Part shown: positions 39,801 through 48,841 of the stretch, piece by piece | How positions within the stretch are numbered: position 1 is the first letter of the stretch | How the letters are laid out: each line of letters begins with the position of its first letter | Notes under the pieces: model-generated | Seen by the model: only the letters and a program-made list of their open reading frames with translations | Told to the model about the DNA's origin: nothing | The model's database searches: none | Translations under genes and position numbers: made by a program | Assembly: GCA_011033025.1 (NCBI GenBank) | Contig: WFMF01000272.1 | Coordinates: 172,077-236,076 of the forward strand | DNA: 64,000 nucleotides | Source of the DNA: Beroe forskalii | Lineage: Eukaryota; Ctenophora; Nuda; Beroida; Beroidae | Reading direction: 5' to 3'

Positions 39801-42800
39801 ATCATGAGACGGACAGTGGTCGAAGTTCAAATGACGGCGTGTTTTAATGCCAGCCCCGGGGAACAGGAAATTAAGCGCCTGCATACGGGAACAACGGGCA
39901 CAAGAAATGCGCCTGCAGGCGCAATTCTTGTTTTTACAATACTTTGGGCCTTTATTCACAATTTCGGGATTTTGACACAATCAATTCTTCAGGACGGGGA
40001 TGCGTTCGCCACGGAACCGCACCGGAACATCTCCGAGAAATCCCTGGGATTCTACCACGTGCAAGCGATCAGTGTCATGGTGAACAAGCCCTTCATCGAC
40101 TACATCAGATCAACCCCCCTCATGTTCGAAGTGTTCGGGCACATGCAGCACCCTAAGAAAGACGAAGTCAGATCACCCCATAGCACTCCAGCAGAAGGCG
40201 CGCCGCTTCCGCGCGCAGGCGCCGTGCCGCGCGGCATGCCGCCCCTCTCCCCTACTTCTGAAGTGACGCAGTCCTACAGCCTTCTGACCCACGTGCAGAT
40301 CTGCGAGCTTAGTCCGTCAGGGGAGTACGTTCCTGTGCCGGTGTTACACAGGGAGAACATCCCTACTGGGTCCATGCACTTGTTACAGCAGGTGAGGCGA
40401 TCAATTCATGAGATTTAAAAACTAACTAATTACTATCCTAGCTTTGGAACAAGAAAAATGCTTCTCCTACAATGTTTTATGTTCACGACTTTTTCTGAAC
40501 CGAATATCTCACCCCATTGTTCGTTTTTGCATTCTGATAGTGACTTACTTTGGAAGTTGTAAAATGTCTCTTTTCTCCGCCCTATACGACTATCCCTAAA
40601 CCGCAAATCCCACCCCAGGGCATCCAGCGGAGGATAGTGGTGAGTGTGAGTTACGAGGATAAGGCAGACCACTTGAAGTGGGCTGGAGTCAGGGAGATGG
40701 TAGTAGGTCACGTACGACAGGAACTAGATTGGGATGACTGCGATGATCTGGAGGACTGCGATAATGACGTCATCAGTTTGACGATGTTCCAACCATTCGT
40801 GGACCAGAACCTGGTGAGTTTACTGTTTATCTTTTTTACTTTTCACCTATTCTTTAATTAGCCTTACCATCTCTTAATCTTCTATATTTCTTAGTTCTTC
40901 GTCCTTTTTCCTTGATTCTCCGCTCCTCGCCCCTCTTTTCTTTACCCCCTCCCCTCCTCTCCTACCCCCTCTTTATCTCAGGGTGACATGCGGTGCACCT
41001 ACGTGTGTGAGGGTAACTGGGACACTTCTCTCCACGACTCTAAGCTCCTCAACCGACCCACCCCACCTAACGAACATGTGTTTATCAGTATATCAGTGCA
41101 TTTGGAGCTGGAACAGTGCATTCAGCCTGTCGTCATCAACAAGGTATGCATAGCACCAGTGGGATTTAGTTCCTTCAATCATATATCGAACAGACTTATC
41201 CACGGCTTAATCAGCAATTCACCCTTTCAGTGATGGAAAATGCCTTCATTTTACTTTTGAAGCATGGTCTTGAAATCACTCTCCAAACAATTCCACACTC
41301 TTCTGCCGCTTCTCATCCCATCTCCACAGGATATCTGTCTGAACATCCAGGGTCGTAACGACAGCACGATGCTGCGTTCCCTCCGGAAGTTCTTCTCAGG
41401 GGCACCTCTCCGGACCCCTGACAGTTACTCAAGTTATTGTCTACATGAGATGATGCTCTGTAAGACCATCACCACAGAGAACACTTCTCCTATGGTCCTG
41501 CAGGTAAGACAGGGATGTGACTGTGAGGAATGAATGTATTTCACATTCTAAGGTTCTATTTTTCCAGAATACCCACCCTAATTCTACATTTCACAAATAA
41601 GCAAATAGCTTTCAAACGGTTAATTTTGATGACTTGCATCAAATAATCCCTTCAAATTCTCTCCATTTCATCTCTTTCTCCACCAGGACACCTCCTCTAC
41701 CTACGTGAGAGGAGAGGAGGCTCTGGGATCCTGGCGTCCTCACGGCGAGGAACTGATCTCCTCCAACCAAGGCACCCTGGACACCCTATCCTACCTGTCA
41801 GCAGTAGAGGACACTAAGCAGTACCTAGCTCTACAGGACAAGATCCGAGACAAGGCGTGCAGTGACGCGGGGAGTGGGGGTAGGACCAGGAGGAGGGAGA
41901 GGAGGGAGAAGAAGAAGAGAGGAGAAGTGAAGGGGGATGAGGCGGCAGCCGAGGGGGAGAGCGTGGAGGTGCAGTACGATGAGAGGCAGAGAGACATGCT
42001 CATCAGGTAAGAGGGTGAAACTGAAAGGGTATGTAGACCACCGTGTGACGTGTTGGTGTTCGTTGAACTTGTTGTTCGTGGATTAAGCCCTTCACATCAA
42101 ATCTTAAATCATTTTGAAATTGTAGTAAGTAACCTTTTCCCAATCACCTACCCCATTCTAATAAGTAACCTTGTTTCCCAATCACGAACTTTCTAACTCT
42201 TTGCCCAGGTGCTACGAGCGGTTAAAGCGGCCGTGTCTCCTCGCCACTATCGCCGCCCAGGAAGCGGAATACTCCGCCCGGAGCTCGCCGCCCGCTGCGC
42301 CCATGTACGAGGATGCGGATAACCTCTCCTTCGACTCGACCGAGGAGGAACTCGACGAACTGCTGACGCCGGAGCTCCTGGAGTTCCGACCCAATGGGGA
42401 TATCAGCAAGCGCGGCTGGCTGCACTTCATGAACCTGGAGTCACGCGCGTGGGAACGCCGCTACTGCGTGAGTGATAACGCGTGTGTCAGACGTCAGTGA
42501 GTGCTGGCGCGTCTGTAGGAAGGAGATTACATCACTATCCTTAGGCTGATGATACCACCCCTGAATTTGTACTCCTCATCAGAACGTTCACCCTTTCTCC
42601 CCCTCCCTCTCCTTTACAATGTTTACAAAGAATTTTTTATCTCCCTTTCTCCCACTCCCAGGTGATACAGCGGCCCCTCCTGATCCTCTACACCTCTGAC
42701 AAAGACCCCGTGCCCCGGTGGGTGGTAAACCTCTCCTCCTCCCGCATTTCCCTCACGAAACCCAGCAGCGATGTCAAGCTCGGAGTTTTCAGACTCGTCC

Positions 42801-43335
42801 GAGGACAGAACATCTACTACCTCCAGGGTAGCTCTCCTGATGATATCGAGACTTGGCTGTTTGCCATGAACCCGCTACTCGCAGGGACTCTCAGGTAGGG
42901 TGGAAGTTAGGAAACTTTAGAAATTGTGTTTTGATTGAGTTTAATTTGCTTGATAGGGTATTGATTAGTAAGTTTCGCAATCGCATGCAATAGTGCATGT
43001 GACTCAGTTAATTTCAGTCTTACTCTGAAGTCTAAGTCGACTCAATATCGTAATTTTTATGAAATTGTTTAGCTACGGACGATGTTTGAAAAACGCATTA
43101 AAATGGTCTGATAGGTATGCATGAGCTATGACTGTGTTGTGCTTTATTCGCCATACTTAACGCTTACACCTCATTTTTACGCGCAGCATTTTTGGCTGTA
43201 TCAGCACAATTTCATTTCAATCTTTTTCCTTGTCTTAGAAATTTTGTTCACTACAAATGATTTCTTCTCCTTGATTTTCACCTTGGTGTTTTCGTTTTCA
43301 GATCTCAAAGGTTGAGTCAAACAAGCAACTCCTGA
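7676..43335 (+). CDS. unc-104: Kinesin-3 motor protein, UNC-104/KIF1 family (complete, 30 exons)
   Basis: Exons: 7676-7779, 8638-8692, 8923-9096, 9253-9398, 10971-11150, 11925-12102, 12595-12840, 12961-13044, 14450-14571, 15175-15333, 18488-18584, 18803-18918, 20396-20490, 29227-29317, 29791-29939, 33095-33243, 35419-35542, 36140-36190, 36940-37023, 37364-37585, 37855-38157, 38361-38509, 39993-40391, 40619-40813, 40982-41143, 41330-41503, 41687-42006, 42209-42467, 42662-42894, 43302-43335. Phases join and total 4854 nt, giving 1617 residues, close to known UNC-104/KIF1A lengths. The start [17 protein letters not shown] is the family N-terminus and the end [13 protein letters not shown] follows the PH domain as in KIF1A. 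Family role: ATP-driven plus-end microtubule transport of synaptic-vesicle or dense-core-vesicle precursors, released from autoinhibition by dimerisation and cargo binding. Weak points: the exon 9 acceptor (14450) is inferred, the exon 15 acceptor lacks AG, and the exon 20 acceptor choice is ambiguous. Confidence 0.93.
7863..8565 (-). mobile_element. Non-autonomous Helitron in kinesin intron 1
   Basis: Read on the minus strand the element starts TCTTAATTATAATTTCG (8565 downward) and ends with the hairpin GCCCAACGGGC followed by CATTTCTAG at 7863-7866. The flanking bases are A before TC and T after CTAG, the A/T insertion site expected of Helitrons, with no target duplication or terminal inverted repeats. 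It is 703 bp, with no Rep/helicase coding. Internal sequence (for example the CACGTGCAG palindrome and a TTGCCAAGA box) is shared with the elements at 60.2-62.0 kb. Confidence 0.75.
9399..10970. other. Intron 4 of the kinesin gene
   Basis: This is AT-rich DNA of 1.6 kb with no repeat or coding segment that I recognise. Confidence 0.6.
12961..15333 (+). CDS. unc-104: Kinesin-3 exons 8-10: neck coil, first coiled coil and linker to FHA
   Basis: Exon 8 (12961-13044) encodes the neck helix [20 protein letters not shown], where KIF1 proteins have IRELKDEVTRL. Exon 9 (to 14571) encodes [23 protein letters not shown], matching the conserved TEKIIAELNETWEEKL helix. Exon 10 (15175-15333) carries [20 protein letters not shown], the invariant KIF1 strand that leads into FHA. 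The exon 9 start is placed at 14450 because only acceptors in this phase join exon 8 in frame; the site (ATGGAG before the cut) has a poor pyrimidine tract, and an unseen small exon in 13045-14449 is possible. Confidence 0.8.
15334..18487. other. Intron 10 of the kinesin gene
   Basis: This intron is 3.15 kb. Short open frames such as 17480-17725 are basic and unconserved to my eye, and I do not call them genes. I see no clear transposon. Confidence 0.5.
18488..20490 (+). CDS. unc-104: Kinesin-3 exons 11-13: FHA domain
   Basis: Together with the end of exon 10, these exons encode the forkhead-associated domain (about residues 460-560). The order is [53 protein letters not shown] and [14 protein letters not shown]. 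The VGG, GxxI..HH.F and HVFR.N strings match the FHA of KIF1A/UNC-104, which contributes to motor dimerisation and regulation along with the neighbouring coiled coils. Exon 13 (20396-20490) encodes the helix [14 protein letters not shown] and ends at ETG in phase 1. Exon 13 is also present in the second copy at 47589-47683. Confidence 0.9.
20020..30085 (+). repeat. Duplicated block, copy A (in place in the kinesin gene)
   Basis: This block includes kinesin exons 13, 14 and 15 and the 8.7-kb intron 13. It aligns throughout, in the same order and orientation, to 47175-60185. Homology begins at GAATACCTGTACTGATTAT on the left and fades after AACCTACAA-ATGTGTAAAAT on the right. Outside these points the two flanks are unrelated. 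Copy A lacks all insertions seen in the second copy, so it shows the pre-insertion state. Intron 13 otherwise holds (TGTC)n-rich DNA at about 27850-28080 and pyrimidine-rich DNA near 26830-27020. Confidence 0.9.
29227..29939 (+). CDS. unc-104: Kinesin-3 exons 14-15: post-FHA helix and coiled coil
   Basis: Exon 14 (29227-29317) encodes [20 protein letters not shown], matching the VDWAFAQRELLEKQGIDMK element of KIF1A. Exon 15 (29791-29939) encodes [20 protein letters not shown] and the following coiled coil, ending in a serine run. The intron before exon 15 ends CCCAA, not CCCAG: the second copy of the same exon (59911) has the normal AG. The next AG in copy A is two bases inside the exon (after CCCAAAG) and would create an immediate TAA. 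Either this is a base error, or copy A needs a non-canonical acceptor or skips the exon. Confidence 0.85.
30086..32420. other. Intron 15 of the kinesin gene, unique part
   Basis: This is AT-rich DNA with CA/TG- and GCGC-rich patches (about 30950-31140). I recognise no coding segment or transposon. Confidence 0.5.
32617..32945 (+). pseudogene. Partial duplicate of kinesin exon 16, split by a MITE
   Basis: The first 75-80 bases of exon 16 (encoding [17 protein letters not shown] and on) recur at 32617-32667 and 32921-32945, after a TCTCAG acceptor. The coding match ends at CAACAGTCT and falls back into the pyrimidine repeat. An inserted element occupies 32668-32916. Splicing here would read into stops within the insertion, so this is a dead exon fragment. 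Confidence 0.85.
32668..32916. mobile_element. 249-bp MITE with terminal inverted repeats, inside the exon-16 fragment
   Basis: The ends CGTCACCT and AGGTGACG are exact inverted repeats. The arms continue imperfectly to TAGAAAGGGCCTAAGTG, matched exactly by CACTTAGGCCCTTTCTA on the right. AAGT flanks both ends (32664-32667 and 32917-32920), and removing the element plus one AAGT restores the uninterrupted exon sequence at 33095-33243. A 4-bp target duplication fits best; a 2-bp AG duplication with one more TIR base is equally compatible. There is no coding capacity. Confidence 0.85.
33095..33243 (+). CDS. unc-104: Kinesin-3 exon 16: conserved KW segment
   Basis: This exon encodes residues 666-715: [19 protein letters not shown], then [19 protein letters not shown]. 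It corresponds to the YTKEEYRLAEWAVRKW and LWGNAIFLKEANAIS stretch of KIF1A. It is in phase with exon 15 (codon ATC split A/TC) and ends at a phase-0 boundary before GTACGT. Confidence 0.9.
33220..33300 (+). repeat. Direct duplication of the exon 16 end plus its 5' splice site
   Basis: AACCTGGACAAGCAG followed by GTACGTTTTATG (donor at 33244) recurs 46 bases downstream as AACCTGGACAAACAG followed by GTACGTTTTATG. A weaker third copy, without the donor, is seen near 33330. The copy carries a fully usable-looking donor within the intron. Confidence 0.75.
33300..35418. other. Rest of intron 16
   Basis: This is AT-rich DNA with a short (TATG)n run at about 34558-34580. Nothing else was recognised. 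Confidence 0.5.
35419..37585 (+). CDS. unc-104: Kinesin-3 exons 17-20: serine-rich variable linker and start of the KIF1-specific region
   Basis: Exon 17 encodes [20 protein letters not shown] (KIF1A: [20 protein letters not shown]) and ends [10 protein letters not shown]. Exons 18 (36140-36190, 51 nt) and 19 (36940-37023, 84 nt) are phase 1-1 cassettes with the related strings [12 protein letters not shown] and [12 protein letters not shown]. Exon 20 encodes [29 protein letters not shown] and [17 protein letters not shown], matching VEVQDLKNG, LEKLKQRLDLMREMY and DPFYDRFHWFKLVGRA of KIF1A. The acceptor used here (37364) keeps the frame. The stronger-looking acceptor at 37270 gives an open [14 protein letters not shown] peptide that hits a stop at about 37457. 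Confidence 0.8.
37778..37870 (+). repeat. Three short copies of the exon 21 start in its acceptor region
   Basis: AAGGAATCCACAT, AGGGATCCACATG and AGGGATCCACATG occur at about 37781, 37819 and 37853, each followed or preceded by C/T-rich intron DNA. The last copy is the true exon start. Confidence 0.7.
37855..41503 (+). CDS. unc-104: Kinesin-3 exons 21-26: KIF1-specific stalk region
   Basis: These exons encode residues 876-1336. Matches to KIF1A in order are: [21 protein letters not shown] (exon 21, followed by an Asn run and SSSSEEGG); [21 protein letters not shown] (exon 22); [20 protein letters not shown] and [13 protein letters not shown] (exon 23); [39 protein letters not shown] (exon 24); [19 protein letters not shown] and [14 protein letters not shown] (exon 25); and [12 protein letters not shown] with [11 protein letters not shown] (exon 26). 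Family knowledge assigns a C2-like fold and the KIF1B-type domain to this stretch, which takes part in cargo and adaptor binding. Exon 23 has a GC- and proline-rich insert (about 40190-40250). Confidence 0.9.
38510..39992. other. Intron 22 of the kinesin gene
   Basis: This intron is AT-rich, with a short duplicated GCGCAAACAGAACATGGCA unit near 39540-39590 and TACG repeats near 38776. The upstream open frame joined to exon 23 (from 39747) is intron read-through, because the family sequence begins at the acceptor at 39993. Confidence 0.55.
41687..43335 (+). CDS. unc-104: Kinesin-3 exons 27-30: tail and PH domain
   Basis: Exon 27 encodes [20 protein letters not shown] (KIF1A: [20 protein letters not shown]), a helix, and a basic run ([12 protein letters not shown]). 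Exon 28 ends with the PH start [24 protein letters not shown]. Exon 29 continues [20 protein letters not shown] to [16 protein letters not shown], with the conserved C-terminal tryptophan helix (about residues 1503-1605). In this family the PH domain binds phosphoinositides such as PI(4,5)P2 on vesicle membranes. Exon 30 adds [10 protein letters not shown] and TGA at 43333-43335. Exons 28-29 are visibly more GC-rich than their introns. Confidence 0.93.
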
Positions 43336-44950
43336 CCTTGTTACCAATGGTGAGTGTGTAAAGAGACATTCTAGATCCAAAACACAACGTATGACGTAGT
43401 GATGACGTCATAATCAGTACCCCCAATCACAGAGCTTCCTATATGACAGCCCACATGGTACAATTCAATCAAGAATCATTGGAATGATTCACTTGGGGGT
43501 CCTTTCCGAAACAGACTCAGGTCAAAAACGGACGTAAGTCAAAAATTGTAGTGTAAATTTGCAATTCATTAAATGACTTGATAGTTTGATTCTGTTTCGG
43601 AAAGGACAAGCTGATATGTATCATGTGATGGAAGACGTGAAGTTTTATTCCATATTTGGAAGAAGTAATGTTGATAAAGACAAATGTACTTTGATCTCTA
43701 GGCTAACTGTTTTGTCAGCAAGGTTTATGAAAAGTTTCGGGTTCCTAGGTAAATGTTGTTTGCACTAAAATAATCAGAGGTTTGAAAATGCTGTTCATGC
43801 GCTAGTCAAGTGTAGCGCCAAGCATTGGACTGGATTCTATGATATCATTATCTTATTATAGAGGACTTTTTATTTTCGTTTATGGTGACCAGTGACAAGA
43901 TAACCGGGGCGGGTTAAAAGTTTAGTGTTTTAATTGTTTATAATCAAAGTTGAAAAGGTATGTGTCCTTAGTCAAGACACCAGATGAAAATTATGATAGT
44001 CCTTTGATTCAGTAAATGATTTTGTTCCAAGAGATTTCATATCATAATTTTGAATTATAAGTTTTTAGGAGCATTTCATTGATTTATTCATAAAACAATC
44101 TGTTTTTGTGCTGAATATATTAAATTAATTTGTTTGAAAATGTGACAAATCTTGCTCATAGGGTTGATATTTTAGGTCTTAGCTGAAATCTTATATTATT
44201 CGCATCGGACAAAAACTAATTTACTGTTTCTCTAGATCTCAATTTTCTGAGATTGTGGTATTCAAAGCTTACTTGAAAATATACGACATCATTTCTAATT
44301 CAAGATCAGTGATCACATCCCCACATTATGAACTGCTTCAGCTTGGCACTGTTCCAAATGCTATTAGGTGAAAGCCTAACTTGTGCTGGCATCACAATCC
44401 ACATTAACTGATGTTTTGATTCTTCAAATTGATCCCCAAAAGAAAACTGCGAACTTTGTTTCTCAAATCTCACTGGGTCTTCTTTATAGAAATTAGAACC
44501 CATTAATTTCTGATGACAGTTGTATGATTACCTACCTAGAGATGTTGGAGTTAGTTTTTAGTCTGATTAAAACAATTTTAAATAAATATATTATGGCTGT
44601 TAAGATTTTTAATGATTATATTTTGTTAATATTGTGATACGTTTGTAATTTAAAAGGGTTATGTTGAATGATATTAAATGTGCTGATGTTTTTAAGTGTG
44701 ATTTTAATGTTTTGTGCTAACTGTTTAGTATATTGAAAATGTTTTCTGGAAATTAAATGAATCATGAGTTGATGAGTACTTTAAAATTGTCCATTGTCCT
44801 CCCAATTTCCATCAAATTCAATTACATCAGTTTATCACCTGTCCACAATAATCTGTCATTAGTTTTACACTTTAAGATTGATTGTTGTTCAGCAACATGG
44901 CCGGGGCCTTGGCTTTGCCGGCTTTGGTACTTTCTAAAAGATTCTAAAAC
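43336..44950. other. 3' flank of the kinesin gene
   Basis: This region is AT-rich without coding segments that I trust. An AATAAA at 44581-44586 could be a poly(A) signal, but that would imply a 1.2-kb untranslated region, and no other evidence supports it. Confidence 0.35.
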
Positions 44951-44984
44951 TTTTTAACTAGTAAATGAGAGCGCTACCGTTCCG

Positions 44985-45730
44985 GTGTTCCCGCCCCGTG
45001 CGCAAGCGCAAGCACTAGTCTTCAAAGACGTGCGCTTGCGGAGAAACGCGCAGCGCGCGCGTTTTCAAAGACGCGCTCTTGCAGAAGAACGCGCCGCGCG
45101 CGCGTTTTCAAAGACGCGCTCTTGCGGAAGAGTACACGCCGGGCGCGCGTTTTCAAAGACGCGCGCTTGCGGAGAAACGCGCAGCACGCGTTTTCAAAGA
45201 CGCGCGCTTGCGGAGGAACGCGCAGCGCGCGTTTTCAAAGACGCGCGCATGCAGAGGAACGCGCAGCGCGCGTTTTCAAAGACGCGCAGCGCGCGCGTTT
45301 TCAAAGACGCGCAGCGAGCGCGTTTTCAAAGACGCGCAGCGCGCGCGTTTTCAAAGACGTGCAGCGCGCGCGTTTTCAAAGACGCGCAGCGCGCGCGTTT
45401 TCAAAGACGCGCGCTTGCGGAGGGACGCACAGCGCGCGCGTTTTCAAAAACGCGTGCTTGCGGAGGAACGCGCAACATACGCGCCTCCAAAGACGCGCGC
45501 TAAAGCGGGAGAACGCGCAGCGCGCACTTTTTCGAAAACGCTTGCGGAGGAACGCGCGCAGCGTGCGTGTCTCTAAAGACCCGCGCATCCAGAGAATTGC
45601 ACATCGAACGTGTCTTAAAAAACGGGCGCTTTGCCGCTTCCAGAGGAACGCGGCCGCGCAGCGCCTGCGTAGTGCGTCTTCAAAGGTGCGCACTTCCGGA
45701 GGAACGCGCAGCGCGCCACAAATTCCCCTA
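44985..45730. repeat. GC-rich minisatellite with GTTTTCAAAGACGCGC core
   Basis: About 20 units share GCGCGTTTTCAAAGACGCGC. Longer units (about 45 bases) add TTGCGGAGGAACGCGCAG, and a central block (about 45255-45400) uses shorter units near 25 bases. Variants degrade after 45480. The array keeps all plus-strand frames open and yields arginine-rich nonsense peptides. Composition is sharply different from the flanks. Function is unknown. Confidence 0.8.
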
Positions 45731-45799
45731 ACCAGGGTTTAGCGCTTGCCGCGCCACGCACTCCGTGCGCGTAACCAGGGCCCTGGTTAGGGCAACCAC

Positions 45800-46310
45800 A
45801 AATCACAAATACTTTAAGTAAGGCTGGTAACTTGTAACTGTTTTTATGTGACTGCATTCCAGAGAGTGTACTAAAACGAAATAATGATGCATTTATACAC
45901 AGAGTCTTCCAAAAGTACAATTGTATTGGGCCGCGGGATTTTGAGATTTTCTGAATTTTGAACCGTGTCTCGGGAGACTGGGAGACTGGGAGAGGGGGCG
46001 TGTTCTCCCAATGGGCAATGGTAAACTTACTAGTCAACTCATAAAAGTCAGTAAAGTCTAATCCGACTAAGAAAATCCAGCTTTGAAAATTTTGAACTTA
46101 GCCCATTTTCACGATCTACAGCCTCCTAAAAAACCATTTTTGGGCTAAATATGGACTTCTTTGTCTATAATTGGCCACAAATACCAAAAATAAGGCTGGT
46201 AAGTGTTTTTTCCTATGTGACTGCATTCCAGAGACTTAGAGAGTGTACTAAAACCAAATAATGATGCATTTATACACAAAGTCTTCCCAAAGTCCAATTG
46301 TGTCAGGGAC
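45800..46310 (+). repeat. Direct repeat pair of about 120 bp
   Basis: The stretch containing TGTGACTGCATTCCAGAGA and AATAATGATGCATTTATACA occurs at about 45815-45930 and again at 46190-46300, with a unique spacer. No coding sequence is present. Confidence 0.7.
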
Positions 46311-46409
46311 TTTCGCCTTTCAATCAATCAACCAATCAATCTGATTACAATTCTCTGGTATCAGTTATTTCATTTTCACTTCAATCTCTTGAGGTGCAAC
46401 CACTAGATG

Positions 46410-46520
46410 TTATGTGTTAGTTTCAGAAGCTCCAAGTTCATCAAGGAAATTAAGTTCTTCAATTTCCTTATCAAGTGTAGGGAATCTAAAATTCCATGTG
46501 GTCCAGACAAACTCTATTTT
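46410..46520. repeat. Dispersed repeat shared with 6.5 kb
   Basis: AGCTCCAAGTTCATCAAGG and the following roughly 80 bases match the copy beginning near 6544 with few differences. Confidence 0.6.
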
Positions 46521-48841
46521 GGCCATTGACACCTGCAAGACCCCCTGTCTCCTTAAATCAGGCTTAATTTATATATATTTAAGTGCAATTTGTCACTTTT
46601 TTTGCATGACAACTATTCAATCACTTAAGTTTTTCTAGTGACAATCAATCAAACTAAAATTTTCAATCAAACTAAAATTTTATTGTTCTCCACACAATCA
46701 ATCTTTTTGCAATATATCCCTTACACCACTTCATGAAGCTTAGTTATATATTAAGTATCCGACTCATGAGAGAAGTATTGGCCTGTTTTAATCCTGTCAG
46801 CAAGGTGTCAAATCGTTGCAATTTGTATGAATATACTCTCAATTCTTGGACTAGGTCATGAATTAATTTGAACACAATGTGAAGAACTGTGAGGAAAATG
46901 ACTGTTGACAGCAGTACCCCAACCCAAAATGTTGAAGAACTTTATAAGTATCTCGGTAAGTGATAAGTGAGCCAATTTATCTTCTATCATTGCATTGGAA
47001 ATTAAAGCTATTTTACCTAGTTGTGAGCCAAAAGGTGCCTATGCCCATATATGGACAGACAAAATGGTCCAATAGAGTAGATTTTGGGGTTCTCATTTGA
47101 ATTTTTCTGCCCAAGAATAGAATATTCTTATTTTACTAGGAAACCCCATGGCCTCTGGCCACCATTAACCATTATGAATACCTGTACTGATTATTATGTA
47201 CTAACCGATTGTCCACTTGGCTCCTTTCATTATCGATTATGTGACTTCTGACTGTTGCTCAGGGGTTCAACAGTGATTCAATCAGAATTCATATGTTATG
47301 ATTTTATTGCCAATTGTCAACAAATAAAGGAGTGGCTGCAGCTTTGCAGGGCAGCCATTATGGGGTTGCCAGGAGGACATGAATAAATTAGGCAAATGCA
47401 GAATGGGAGTGAAATGACCCACGTTTGTCAATTGGTCCTGAAGGAACAGGATTTCTGGGAACGAAATCTATGGCAGAGATATCTATTATCTACTATCGCT
47501 GTCATTAAAATAGTTTTAATCTTATTCGTAGTCCTTTATTAACCTTCGCCCCAGTCCCTAGCAAATTTAATCCTTTTCTCACTTTCAGGTATAACAACCC
47601 GATGGAAGCTGTAAAGTTGCGGGAAAAGAGAACGAGCATGCTACTGGACGTGATGAACGACAAACCTCACAACATCGAAACAGGTAGGAAATTAAGTTGA
47701 AACTGGGTGCTGAATAGACTTAAAACCACAACTCTTATTTTCTTGCAGATTCATTGGTGGCTCATAGATTAATTTGATTTGATTTGATTTGAAATCAAGT
47801 CTTGTACCTTGGTTTGATTAATTCAAATAGGCAAGTCATCAAACAACTCAACTCCCAAGATTATCTGAGTAAGACATGATATGAGTTTCATCCACTTATC
47901 ATTACCCACTCATGCCATCTCTAGTTTTACAATTTTACAGTGTCACGGTGTATGATTATACTGATTACATATAACATGACAATCAACACTGAAAACAACA
48001 TGCACTCATAATCACTAATATCCACAATGCCTTCTTTGTTTGTTGATGTGCTGCTCCAAATCACAATTTATTATAAGCTAACAATTAATATCAAAAGCGA
48101 GTTCTTTTGACGTCATTATAATGTTTTAAAGTAGTGAATTGATGACGATGCCACGCTTTGTGTTTTCGCGCGAGTCATGTAATATCATCATATAATTGTG
48201 GAAATTAGAGCGTGCTCGAGTTTGCAGCGCAACACTGTTTTCAAACACACAGCTGATTTACAATCACTATTGATCATGTGCTTGACAGGCAGGGGTGGTC
48301 AGGCATAATTTATTAGAATATAATCAATCAGTATAATACACAGTTTATATTTAAAATTTTAGTTGAGTGATAATAATAATATTATGTTTTATGATCATAT
48401 CATTTCTAAAATCAGCTACGTTCAACGGAAAGTTAAACCATTCCTAAATCTTGCATGATAAAATCACTGGTTTTTCGGTATTTTGATCTTTCTTGTCATT
48501 GACTGGTTGGATACCGAACTAAACCGCGCAAAACCCACTGAAGACAGAGAAACTCCTACGTTTAAACGGAATCACTGAAACAAACATAAAATATACCGAG
48601 ATTATATCGGTTGCTAGTTATTGGCATCGTGCCAAGAGAATTTTGACGTTTTGATACGCTGAAGTTTGCAGTTAGATGGTTCTTCATGTCTTGCCATAAT
48701 GATCATGGTAAAATTGGGATACATTTCACTGAAAAACAGAACAGTGAGCCATGTTATTAAGCAGTGAGCCGTGATTTGGTGAAGAGATAAACTCTCAGCA
48801 CATCACTCCAAATTATCAACATGTTTAATGTTAACATAATT

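Noticed and set aside
39747..40418. 223-codon frame as a separate gene
   Set aside because: Its second half is kinesin exon 23. The first part is intron read-through upstream of the acceptor at 39993.
44985..45742. Three overlapping arginine-rich open frames of 165-206 codons
   Set aside because: They are the same GC-rich tandem repeat read in three frames. Open frames arise because the unit lacks stop codons, and there is no splice or family support.
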